Source of the DNA: Myxococcales bacterium 68-20
GTDB lineage: Bacteria; Myxococcota_A; Polyangia; Polyangiales; Polyangiaceae
Assembly (NCBI GenBank): GCA_001899635.1
Contig: MKVQ01000044.1
Span: 186,001 to 250,000 of the forward strand
DNA: 64,000 nt
Direction: 5' to 3'
Under the pieces are notes generated by a model, which made no database searches, was not told the origin of the DNA, and saw only the letters and a list, made by a program, of their open reading frames with translations. Both the position numbers and the translations under genes were made by a program. The stretch's first letter is position 1, and the number at the start of each line of letters is the position of its first letter. Positions 34,944 to 42,766 of this stretch are shown here, piece by piece.

Positions 34944-36205
34944 TGTTTTCCTCCCGTCACCTGGGCGGCCGTCGTCGCGGTGCGTCTGGCTGCGATCGCT
35001 CCTTGCGGTAGCCCCGTTCGCGTTACCGCCGTGCCGACCAGCCACACGTCGTCCGTGCCTCCCGCCCAGATCCCGCTCAGCGCGCTGATCATCGGACGAT
35101 CGGCCACCGCCGTCCGCGCGGGCACGAGCTCCGTTCCGTTCCAGCGGCAGAGGAGGCCGCCGGACGAGAACCAACCGACCGTAGCGCTCGCCGCCTGGCC
35201 CAGACGACTGCTGCATGCGGCGCCGCTCATCGGGTGCGTGTAGAGATCCGCACCCACCTGCCCACCGGACGTGACCGTGACGAGATGCGTCTTCAGGACG
35301 ACCGTACCCGGCGATTCTTCCTCGGCGGCGTCGTACCAAAGCTGTCGCGTCGCCCCCGGCGGCGTGCCGCGAAGCGACGACACTTCCAGCGTCGAATCGA
35401 GCGTCGTGATCGACCAATTCGCTCCGTCGTAGTGCGCGAGCGCCCCCTGGCCCTCCGAACCACACGGGCTCGAAGGACAGACCTTTCCGGCGACGAATAC
35501 GTCGTCGGCCCCGAAGCCCCAGACTCCGCGCCAGGCGTAGCCGTGCTCGTCCTCCGCTCCGAGGCTCGGACGGAGGTCCTCGACGACGGCGCCGCTCGCG
35601 TCCTCGCGAATGCGAAGGACCGTGTTCTCCGTCGCCACCCACAGCGCGTTGCCATCGGACGTTCCCCAGAGCGCCCTCGTGGCGATCACGGGCTCCTGTG
35701 TCGGGAGCTCGCGGAACGACGGCGCGCCGCCCGAACGGGCCGCGTAGTGCACGAAGAAGTGGTGGTTCTCGCTGTCCGTCGCTGCCGCCCAGACGTCGTC
35801 CTTCTTCCCTGCCCAGAGGTCGACGAAGGTGATGCTCGATGGGCTCGCGCCGTCGTACTCGTAGAGCTGCTCGATCGCGGCTCCGTTCCATCGGAGGATG
35901 GCGCCGCTCTGCTGCGGCAACATCCACGCCTCGTCGGCGCTCGACGCCGAGACCGCGATGAGCGGCTTCGAGCTCGGGACCGGCACGTAACAGAAGCCGT
36001 CGTCGCTGCATCCGTTCGGAGCCGCGGTGATCACGTCGTCCTTCTCCGATGCGTCGACGACGCCCGCCTCGAGCGGCCGGCTCGGATCGTCGACGGGCGG
36101 CAGCTGCGCATCGGCCTTCTCCTCTCCCGTCGCGCAAGCGACGGAGGCGCCGAGCGCGAGCATGTACGCGAGCACGACGCCCACGGTCACACGCGCGCGG
36201 CTCAC
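34940..36205 (-). CDS. Propeller-type lipoprotein 2 (cluster B)
   Basis: A 421-residue lipoprotein starting at GTG with the same GTGA stop/start overlap as its cluster A counterpart, and also beginning MSR. Lipobox SVAC (Cys 24), acidic linker, a Cys pair (CSDDGFCYVPVP against CSADGWCYTTLP in A), then blades with weaker signatures (DLWAGKKDDVWAA, VWGFGADDVFVAGKV, IWAGGTDDVWLVG). The blade motif is less regular here than in propeller 1. The pairing of two different propeller genes is conserved in both clusters, which suggests that the two proteins work together. Confidence 0.82.
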   Translation of the reverse strand: MSRARVTVGVVLAYMLALGASVACATGEEKADAQLPPVDDPSRPLEAGVVDASEKDDVITAAPNGCSDDGFCYVPVPSSKPLIAVSASSADEAWMLPQQSGAILRWNGAAIEQLYEYDGASPSSITFVDLWAGKKDDVWAAATDSENHHFFVHYAARSGGAPSFRELPTQEPVIATRALWGTSDGNALWVATENTVLRIREDASGAVVEDLRPSLGAEDEHGYAWRGVWGFGADDVFVAGKVCPSSPCGSEGQGALAHYDGANWSITTLDSTLEVSSLRGTPPGATRQLWYDAAEEESPGTVVLKTHLVTVTSGGQVGADLYTHPMSGAACSSRLGQAASATVGWFSSGGLLCRWNGTELVPARTAVADRPMISALSGIWAGGTDDVWLVGTAVTRTGLPQGAIAARRTATTAAQVTGGKQ

Positions 36206-37422
36206 GGCGCATCTCCTTCGAAGTGAAGCATGACTCCGTTGCCTCCGATCCAGACGTCTTTTGGAGAGCTCCCCCAGACGGCGAAGAGTCTCGGCTTCAC
36301 ATTCACTCCGTCGAGCGGAGTAGCGAGCCTGCTCCACACCTTGCCGTCGTAGTGCACGACCGTGGCGTCATCTCCGACGGCCCACACGTCGTCCGGCCCG
36401 AAGCCGTAGATGCCGCGCAGATCGGCGGTGACCGGGCTCGCCACCGTCTCGAACGCGCGCGAGGAGAGCTTCGCCGGCGTCATCCGGCGGAGCGTGCCGC
36501 CCTCACCGACGACCCAGACGACCTGCTCGTTGCCCCACACGCCGTAGAGGTTTCGCGACGTACGGCTGTCGTACTCCTCGACTTGCCACGATGCTCCGTC
36601 GCCGACGGGATCGCCCGCGTCGGAGGACGCACGATGGATGCGCACGACGCGAGCGCCAGGCCGGTCGTCCGAGCCCAGGCTCGTGGCCCACGCCTCATCG
36701 GGGCGGGTCATCGCGAGCGACCAGAGGCCGTCCGCACCCTCCGCGTCGAACATGGGGGTGGCCACTTCCTCAAGGTCGACGAGGTTGTCGTTCATCCACC
36801 CGCGGCAGGTCATGAGCGCCGGGAACGTCGTCCAGAAGTCGTTGTTGACCTGGCGTGCGAGGAGCACGTTCCCGTTCATGCCGGCGATGGCGTTGACGCT
36901 CGTGCCGTCGATGAACGTGGCCGAGCTCCACGCGGTGCCGCTCGGTCCGTTCCACCCCGTCGAGTGGTAGAGGATGGAGCCCGCACCGATCCACACGTCG
37001 CTCGGCCCGTCGAGCCAGACGGCCCGCATGGTGAACGGCGTCACCTCGTCCGTCAGCGGTGCCGCTTTCTCCCAGACCTTGCCGTCGTAGTGGACGACCG
37101 TCCGGTTCGTGCCGACAGCCCATACGTCGTTCGGGCCCGACCCCCGGATCGAGGTCACGTTGATCTGGGTATCGACCGGTGCGTTCACGACGCACAGACC
37201 CGATGCGCTGCAGGTGCCCGCATCGACGAGATCCGGCCGGCGGTGACCCGCATCCGCATCCGCCGCGTCGGCGGCGTCGGGCGTCTCCGACGAACCGGCC
37301 TCGAGGATCACCGGATCGAGCTCGTTCGAGGGCGCCGTGTTCTCGCTCGTCGCGCACGCAGCGGCGATGGCGGCCCCCGGAAAGACGAGCAGCGCGATGG
37401 CTCCGAGGTCACGCTTTCTCAC
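36202..37422 (-). CDS. Propeller-type lipoprotein 1 (cluster B)
   Basis: A 406-residue lipoprotein from GTG 37422, overlapping the stop of the Cys-rich gene as GTGA. Lipobox AAAC (Cys 23); an Asp/Ala-rich linker; then CSASGLCVVN and blades with GSGPNDVWAVGTNRTVVHYDG, LDGPSDVWIGAG, GFGPDDVWAVGDDATVVHYDG and VWGSSPKDVWIGGNG. The repeated VVHYDGKVW phrases match the Asp-box-like strand of cluster A (ILHYDGVAW). It is the counterpart of the 400-residue gene of cluster A. Confidence 0.83.
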   Translation of the reverse strand: MRKRDLGAIALLVFPGAAIAAACATSENTAPSNELDPVILEAGSSETPDAADAADADAGHRRPDLVDAGTCSASGLCVVNAPVDTQINVTSIRGSGPNDVWAVGTNRTVVHYDGKVWEKAAPLTDEVTPFTMRAVWLDGPSDVWIGAGSILYHSTGWNGPSGTAWSSATFIDGTSVNAIAGMNGNVLLARQVNNDFWTTFPALMTCRGWMNDNLVDLEEVATPMFDAEGADGLWSLAMTRPDEAWATSLGSDDRPGARVVRIHRASSDAGDPVGDGASWQVEEYDSRTSRNLYGVWGNEQVVWVVGEGGTLRRMTPAKLSSRAFETVASPVTADLRGIYGFGPDDVWAVGDDATVVHYDGKVWSRLATPLDGVNVKPRLFAVWGSSPKDVWIGGNGVMLHFEGDAP

Positions 37423-38609
37423 TGGACCACCCCACACTCCTTCATGAGGCACTGGCCGTCGACGCAAGCCTGTCCCGCGACGCCGTCACAGCGAACGCCG
37501 CAGGCTCCGCAGTTGAGCGGATCGTCGAGCATGGGCGTCTCGCATCCGTTGTCGATGTTGCCGTCGCAGTCTGCGAAGTTCGGGCTGCACGCGTACCCAC
37601 AGACGCCCTGGTCACACGTCGGTCTGCCATGCGCCGGATCGAACCCGAACGAGACGTTGCCGGTAACGGAGCTCCAGTCGCCGGGACACTTGAGCCCGCA
37701 CGCACCGCAGTTGTTGGGGTCCGAGTTGATCGACGAGAAGCAGACCGAACCGCACGCGCACAAACACCGGCCGATGATGCAGTCCTCGCCGGCCGCGCAC
37801 TTGTTCCCGCAGCCGCCGCAGTTCTCGGCGTCCCACATCGTGTTGGTCTCGCAGCCGTCGCCGTTCGGGATGCTGGCGTCGCCGTTGCAGTCCGCTTGGC
37901 CGGGAGCGCACGACACCTGGTTGCATGCGCCGGCTCGGCACGCTCGGACCATGTTCCACTCGGGCGGGAGCGGTGGATCGGTGGAGGGAGGACAGACGTT
38001 CCCGCACGCGCCGCAGTTCTCGTCTTCACGGTTCAGGTCGTGGCAGCTGCCGTCCGGACAGAACGTTCCGCCGCCGGGACAGCCGCACGCTCCCTCGCTA
38101 CAGAGGTCATCGCAGACATTGCCGCAGGCGCCGCAGTTGTTGATGTCCGTCGCTCCCGGACCGGCGATCTGCACTTCGCAGCCGTCGTCTGCGATTCCGT
38201 TGCAGTCTGCATGCGACGGAGCGCAGACGAGGCGGCAGGCGCCGGCGGTGCATCGCATCGCTCCCGCGAAGCGCTCGATGAAGGCATCGTCGTGCGGACA
38301 TCGAACCCCGCAGGCGCCGCAGTTGTCGTCGTCGGAGGTAAGGTCCACGCTGCACGGGAACGGATCGTTCGGGCACGTCGTGCGCCCGGCGGGGCATTCG
38401 TTCGAGGGACACATCCCGACGAATGCACCGGCCTCGGGCGACGTCGCCGGGCCGCCGTCTGGTGTCGGCGTGAACCTCGGAGGGTCATCGCAGAGCTCTT
38501 GACCGCAGTCGAAGCCGATCAGGAGGTCGTCATCGCCCCTGCATCCAGGCGTCGCGATCAAGAGCAGGACCGTGGCGGCCCCAGCAAGACGGGTGAGCGA
38601 CAGCTTCAT
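37419..38609 (-). CDS. Six-repeat Cys-rich lipoprotein (cluster B)
   Basis: A 396-residue lipoprotein with lipobox TPGC (Cys 23). It has six NCGxCGxxC units (for example NCGACGVRC, NCGACGNVC, NCGGCGNKC, NCGACGLKC) and three ADC(N/D)G...GCE units, the same numbers as the cluster A protein, with similar spacing. Overlaps the stop of the membrane TPR-like gene as ATGA, so in cluster B the lipoprotein genes are joined directly to the sigma-factor part. The repeats look disulfide-bonded; a stalk or matrix role is an inference. Confidence 0.85.
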   Translation of the reverse strand: MKLSLTRLAGAATVLLLIATPGCRGDDDLLIGFDCGQELCDDPPRFTPTPDGGPATSPEAGAFVGMCPSNECPAGRTTCPNDPFPCSVDLTSDDDNCGACGVRCPHDDAFIERFAGAMRCTAGACRLVCAPSHADCNGIADDGCEVQIAGPGATDINNCGACGNVCDDLCSEGACGCPGGGTFCPDGSCHDLNREDENCGACGNVCPPSTDPPLPPEWNMVRACRAGACNQVSCAPGQADCNGDASIPNGDGCETNTMWDAENCGGCGNKCAAGEDCIIGRCLCACGSVCFSSINSDPNNCGACGLKCPGDWSSVTGNVSFGFDPAHGRPTCDQGVCGYACSPNFADCDGNIDNGCETPMLDDPLNCGACGVRCDGVAGQACVDGQCLMKECGVVQ

Positions 38610-39379
38610 TCGGTTGCTTTCGTCGGGGAGTCGACGGCGCAGCTCGCCTCGACGCGGCGGGTGAGCGGGCTCTTCGGACGTCCATCGAGGAACGCTTTTG
38701 CTTCGCGTACCGCCTCGGCGCGGCGGCCCACGCCGCAGAGGACGACAATGCGCTCGGCGACGCGATCGTTCGCGAGCCACCCGTTCGGGAAGAGGCGCGC
38801 GTGCTCGTCGAGGAGCGCGAGCGCCTTGTCGGGGTTGCCGCCCTTCACCGCCGCTCGCGCGCTCGTCAGGAGCTGCGTCTCGCGTCCGAGCGTGTCGGCC
38901 GACGCTGCTCCCGGAGCCGCCGCCGACGACGAGGTCGACACGACGGGAGCCTTCTTCGCATCGTTGCCTTGCGAAGGCGACGCGGGCGCGACGCTCGGAA
39001 GCGACTCGACTGTGATCGACGGGGGAGCGGTGGTGCTCTCCGCTTCTCGATGCGGCTGCTCGTTCGTTTGCGCCGGAACGGGTGGGCCGCTCGTCGCCTT
39101 CGCGGAGGCCGGATCCGTCTTCGACAGCGTGTAGAGGACGGCCGCCCCGGCGGTCGCGAGGGCTAGGCACGACGCGCCGACCAGCAGCAGGCTCTTTCCG
39201 ACACCGCTCCCTCGAGCGGCGCTGAGCGACGGCGAGGGCGACGACGACCCAGCAGCAGCGTCCTGCGCAACGGACGTCTGGATCCTCGCGATGAGACGGT
39301 CGGCGTCGGCGTCCTCGAGCTCGTACTCGTCTGCGAACGCTGCGAGGAGCGACGGCTTGTTACCGGGGTCGATGCTCAC
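38606..39379 (-). CDS. Single-pass membrane protein with TPR-like C terminus, candidate anti-sigma factor (cluster B)
   Basis: A 257-residue protein from GTG 39379, overlapping the sigma-factor stop as GTGA. Cytoplasmic helical part (ADADRLIARIQTSVAQ), one membrane segment (about 63-83, LLLVGASCLALATAGAAVLYTL), a Ser/Thr/Pro/Ala linker, then TPR-like helices (LLTSARAAVKGGNPDKALALLDEHARLF, VLCGVGRRAEAVREAKAFLDGRPKS). There is no zinc-type HxxxCxxC motif. The counterpart is the 252-residue cluster A protein. The position makes it the likely regulator of its sigma factor, with the outer TPR part sensing the envelope or the lipoproteins. Confidence 0.7.
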   Translation of the reverse strand: MSIDPGNKPSLLAAFADEYELEDADADRLIARIQTSVAQDAAAGSSSPSPSLSAARGSGVGKSLLLVGASCLALATAGAAVLYTLSKTDPASAKATSGPPVPAQTNEQPHREAESTTAPPSITVESLPSVAPASPSQGNDAKKAPVVSTSSSAAAPGAASADTLGRETQLLTSARAAVKGGNPDKALALLDEHARLFPNGWLANDRVAERIVVLCGVGRRAEAVREAKAFLDGRPKSPLTRRVEASCAVDSPTKATE

Positions 39380-40044
39380 TTGTACCTCCAGCCATCGCGG
39401 GCGCGGCGGCGGGCCATGGCTGCCTCGACCTGCTCGCGGGCAAGACGTAGGCGACTCGTGGCGGTGCTCACGTTGATTCCGAGGATCTCGGCAATCTCAC
39501 TCACGGGCCTCTCCTCGAACTCAGCGAGGACGAGCACGGCTCGCCGCTCCGGTTCGAGGCCGGCGAGGATCTCTTCAAGGATGCGCGCGCCCTCGCTTGT
39601 CTCGGCCCTCTGGTCCGGTGCCACGCTGGATGGACTGGGGAGGACGTCGAGGTCGAAGCCATCCTCGGTCCGTGCGGTCCTTCGTTGATGCGACCGCCGG
39701 TGGTGCAGGACGACGTTGTAGAGGATGCTGAAGAGCCACGAGCGTTCGAAGCCCCGCGCGTCGTACGAGGCCGCCCGACGATGGGCCGTGAGGAACGTCT
39801 CCTGGACCGCGTCGTCAGCCTCGGTTGGCGTGAGACCAAGGCGACGTGCCGCCTTCCACACATACTTGACGTGCGAACGGTAGAGCTCCATGAGGCTGCT
39901 CGAGCCGGGGGTTGGTCGCTCGCGAAGAGCCACGCTTTGAATCCCGGAAGCTGGTGGCGGAGGGAACGTTAGCTCTCTTGCCTCCACTGCCTCCACGGAC
40001 GCAACCTGGTCCGTACTGCTCTCACCGCTCCAATGCAGAGGCAT
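39376..40044 (-). CDS. ECF-type RNA polymerase sigma factor (cluster B)
   Basis: A 222-residue ECF sigma factor. Region 2: SLMELYRSHVKYVWKAARRLG and EADDAVQETFLTAHRR. Region 4: AGLEPERRAVLVLAEFEERP then VSEIAEILGINVSTATSRL. A basic tail (RRRARDGWRYK) follows. About the first 45 residues are a less conserved extension, and a start near the LMELYRS Met is possible. It shares the second-gene position, the paired membrane gene and the downstream lipoprotein genes with the cluster A factor. It probably drives its own operon. Confidence 0.88.
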   Translation of the reverse strand: MPLHWSGESSTDQVASVEAVEARELTFPPPPASGIQSVALRERPTPGSSSLMELYRSHVKYVWKAARRLGLTPTEADDAVQETFLTAHRRAASYDARGFERSWLFSILYNVVLHHRRSHQRRTARTEDGFDLDVLPSPSSVAPDQRAETSEGARILEEILAGLEPERRAVLVLAEFEERPVSEIAEILGINVSTATSRLRLAREQVEAAMARRRARDGWRYK

Positions 40045-40091
40045 CGGCGGGTGAATTCCCGGGGCGCCCCCGGAACCATCACGAAAAATGC

Positions 40092-41108
40092 TCAGGGCAG
40101 GATGATTTCAGCGCCGAGGGTCAGCCTCGGGGAGACAGGAGCTGGAGAATGAAGCACAGCCGTCTCCGTCCTCGTCCCGAGCGCGAGCCGTGGAGCATCG
40201 ATCGGGAACAAGACGTCCGCGCGCGCGAAGAGCCCGAGCCATCGAGATGCCCGCGCCTCGAACCGACCTCCGAGGACAGGCGTCGCCCACAAAGCAGATG
40301 ACGTTCTTGGCTCACGGATCCCGTAACCCTCGACCCGGACGTACGTCGCTTCGATGTTCCCGCACGGTCCAAGCGCGAAGATTCCGATCGGCACCATATA
40401 GGCGGCGAATGCGCCACCCTCGATCATGTCAATCGCAGCTCCCACGGTCCGGTCGAACCGCGGCCTCTGACCAAAGGCCAGCGTCCCCAGCATCCCGACA
40501 CGAAAGCGGTCGATGCGTATGCCCGCAGAAGCAACGAGGCCGGGGCTCGCCTGCGGTAGTGTCCCCCAGACGACCGAGCCGCCGACGCCGAGCTCGATCG
40601 CCATGCTCGATTCGGCCTTTTCGGACGGCCTCGTGGGCGGAGAGCGAGGCGCGCTCTTCGGAGGCGCGATGTCTGCCGCGACCGAAGAGGAAGGCTGGAC
40701 GGGCTCCGGCGGAGGCGACTCCGGTTGCGCCGGCTCCTCGATGCTGCTTCCACCCTTCGTCGGATCGATCGCGAGCGCAACGACGACCGCAAAGGCTTCG
40801 GAAAGCATGGTGCAGTTGGCGGCATCGAGCTCTCTCGTATCGGCGACGTCTCCCGTACGCACGGTCAGCACGAGGTGGAATCGTCCGTCGTCCGTCCTGT
40901 CGATCTTCCCGTGCGCGACAGCGCTGCTCGGAGCGGTCAGCGGTCCGTGGAGAATCCTCTCGATCTGGCGACGAACGACCGTCGCGTCCGGGCACATCGG
41001 AGGTGCCTCCCACTCGAGCTCCAGCGGCAGCGGTGTGGCCTCTGCTCTCGCGAACCGAGTCATGCTCACGATCGTGCCGATCGCGAGCGCCGACCACGCG
41101 TTCCTCAC
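40092..41108 (-). CDS. Secreted protein with barrel-like C terminus (cluster B)
   Basis: A 338-residue exported protein from GTG 41108, first gene of cluster B. Signal peptide (cut near residue 22), N-terminal domain with WEAPPMCPDATVVRRQIERI and a second Cys (AANCTMLSEAF) followed by VVVALAIDP, a Pro/Ser linker (about 125-170), then a strand-rich C terminus ending RLTLGAEIILP, like outer-membrane strands. It is clearly related in layout to the 345-residue cluster A protein, although sequence conservation outside the N-terminal domain looks low. A sensor or envelope role linked to the sigma factor is an inference. Confidence 0.7.
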   Translation of the reverse strand: MRNAWSALAIGTIVSMTRFARAEATPLPLELEWEAPPMCPDATVVRRQIERILHGPLTAPSSAVAHGKIDRTDDGRFHLVLTVRTGDVADTRELDAANCTMLSEAFAVVVALAIDPTKGGSSIEEPAQPESPPPEPVQPSSSVAADIAPPKSAPRSPPTRPSEKAESSMAIELGVGGSVVWGTLPQASPGLVASAGIRIDRFRVGMLGTLAFGQRPRFDRTVGAAIDMIEGGAFAAYMVPIGIFALGPCGNIEATYVRVEGYGIREPRTSSALWATPVLGGRFEARASRWLGLFARADVLFPIDAPRLALGTRTETAVLHSPAPVSPRLTLGAEIILP

Positions 41109-41186
41109 GCGAACAGACTATCCCGCCCTGCCCCGAGCTGTCGTCCGAACTCCTGGCTTCCAGCTCTAGCGTGCGCCAATGCCGCC

Positions 41187-41213
41187 GCGCGGTTCGCGCG
41201 GTTCGCGCGGTTC
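41187..41213. repeat. Three 9-base tandem repeats upstream of cluster B
   Basis: GCGCGGTTC is repeated exactly three times. Read on the minus strand, each unit begins GAACCGCGC, and GAACC resembles the -35 element of ECF sigma promoters. It lies 79 bases before the GTG of the first cluster B gene, so it may be a promoter or operator array, or a simple GC-rich slip repeat. Confidence 0.6.
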
Positions 41214-41326
41214 TGCAGGATGGAACGCCGGGGCTCGGCCCTTCGATCCTCGCGACCTGCCTTGGACGGGCTCTACTTCCACGGTGACCTGAGCAACAAG
41301 GGCAGCGCGACGACGCGTCCGATGGG

Positions 41327-42688
41327 TCAGAGGTGATGGTCGCCGGCCGCCTCGGGCTGGTAGCGGATCGCCTCGAGCAAGCACCCGGCGGGGAGGGGCA
41401 CGCCGACGGGCGCGCCGAGCATGGCCTCGCCGAGCGGGCTCAGCACCGAGACGCGATCGTCACCGGCATCCCACGGATACACGAGTGAGGCCTCTCGCTC
41501 GCGCCCGGACTTGTCGCGATAGACGCAGCGCGAGTTCATCGTCACGACCGACGGCGGCATCGCCTTCGCGGTGACGAGCTGCGTGCGGGCGAGCGTCTGG
41601 AGGAGTTGCTGGGCGGCCGGCGGATCGACATCCCTGTAGATCGCGGCCACGTCCGACAGCCTTCGCACGTCCTGTTCGGTCATCGGGACGCGACGTTCCC
41701 TTCCGCGCGCGGTCTTCTTTGCGTTGCGCGTCGCGTGCGCGGATGGCGGCACGAAGTCGGGCTTCGTGGAGCCGGCTCGCCATGACGGCTTGCGAAGGCA
41801 GGTCGCGAGATGGTCGATGAACACGCGGATGCGTGCCGGGACGAAGCGCGCGTGGAGATGGACGGCGTAGATCCCCTGCTCTCGATCGTGGAACTCGTCG
41901 AGCACGACGCGCAGGCGTCCGGCGTCGAGGTCGGCGGCGATCACGGAGGAGGGGAGCATCGCGATCCCGTGCTCGGCGAGGGCTGCCTCGCGCATGAACA
42001 AGGTGCTGTCGACGACGAGGCCGTCGCTCGGCGCGAGTGTCAGCGGTCCCTCGTCGGTCGTGAACTGCCACTCGTTGCGACGCCGCGCGTGCGAGATGCG
42101 CTCGTGATGGATCAGGTCCTGCGGCCGGAACGGAATTCCCCTCCGCCGGAGGTAGCCCGGCGCGGCGCAGATGACGACGCGATCGGACGCCAGCTTCCGC
42201 GCGACCAGCCACGACTCCGAGAGCTTTTCGGCCAACACGATTGCGAGATCGAGGCCTTCGTTGGCGACGTCGGGAGTCCGATCGTCGAGATGCAGCTCGA
42301 GCTTCAAGCTCGGATTCGAGCGCGCGAACTCGGCGATCGGCTGCGCGAGCTGCGCCTGGGCGAAGGCGAGGGGCGCGTGGACGCGGAGGATTCCGCGCGG
42401 AGCGTCGCTCACGTCGTCGATCGTCTGTGCCGCCTCGTCGGCCGCGGCGACGACACGCGCGCATCGTTCGTAGAGCCGAACGCCGTCGGCGGTGAGCGCG
42501 AACCGGCGCGTCGTGCGGTGGAGCAGCACCACGCCGAGGCGCTCCTCGAGTCGCGAGACGCGTGCGCTGACCACGGACTTCGAGACGCCGAGCGCCCGCG
42601 CGGCGTCCGTGAAGGACTTCGCCTCGACAACGGCGGCGAAGGTCGCCATCGCGACGATGTCCTCTGCTGACGTGCGTGAGGTCCTCAT
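41327..42688 (-). CDS. LysR-family regulator fused to an Rnk/GreA-like domain
   Basis: A 453-residue protein. Residues 13-70 hold the LysR winged helix-turn-helix (TFAAVVEAKSFTDAARALG, SVVSARVSRLEERLGVVLLHR) and about 95-300 the effector-binding domain. A basic linker (about 310-335) joins in frame, with no stop, to a 118-residue domain from M336 with the Rnk family pattern: AMPPSVVTMNSRCVYRD, ASLVYPWDAGDD, VSVLSPLGEAMLGAPVG. Rnk proteins are GreA-type factors that bind RNA polymerase. The internal ATG at 336 has no well-spaced RBS. So this looks like one protein combining promoter binding with a polymerase contact. The RaiA/HPF-type gene lies 78 bases away, divergent. Confidence 0.85.
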   Translation of the reverse strand: MRTSRTSAEDIVAMATFAAVVEAKSFTDAARALGVSKSVVSARVSRLEERLGVVLLHRTTRRFALTADGVRLYERCARVVAAADEAAQTIDDVSDAPRGILRVHAPLAFAQAQLAQPIAEFARSNPSLKLELHLDDRTPDVANEGLDLAIVLAEKLSESWLVARKLASDRVVICAAPGYLRRRGIPFRPQDLIHHERISHARRRNEWQFTTDEGPLTLAPSDGLVVDSTLFMREAALAEHGIAMLPSSVIAADLDAGRLRVVLDEFHDREQGIYAVHLHARFVPARIRVFIDHLATCLRKPSWRAGSTKPDFVPPSAHATRNAKKTARGRERRVPMTEQDVRRLSDVAAIYRDVDPPAAQQLLQTLARTQLVTAKAMPPSVVTMNSRCVYRDKSGREREASLVYPWDAGDDRVSVLSPLGEAMLGAPVGVPLPAGCLLEAIRYQPEAAGDHHL

Positions 42689-42766
42689 GGATCGTTCTCC
42701 AATCAGAACACAGACGGCGGTTAATGCGACCTGACGCCGGACCGGAAGGGCACCAAAATCCGGGGA

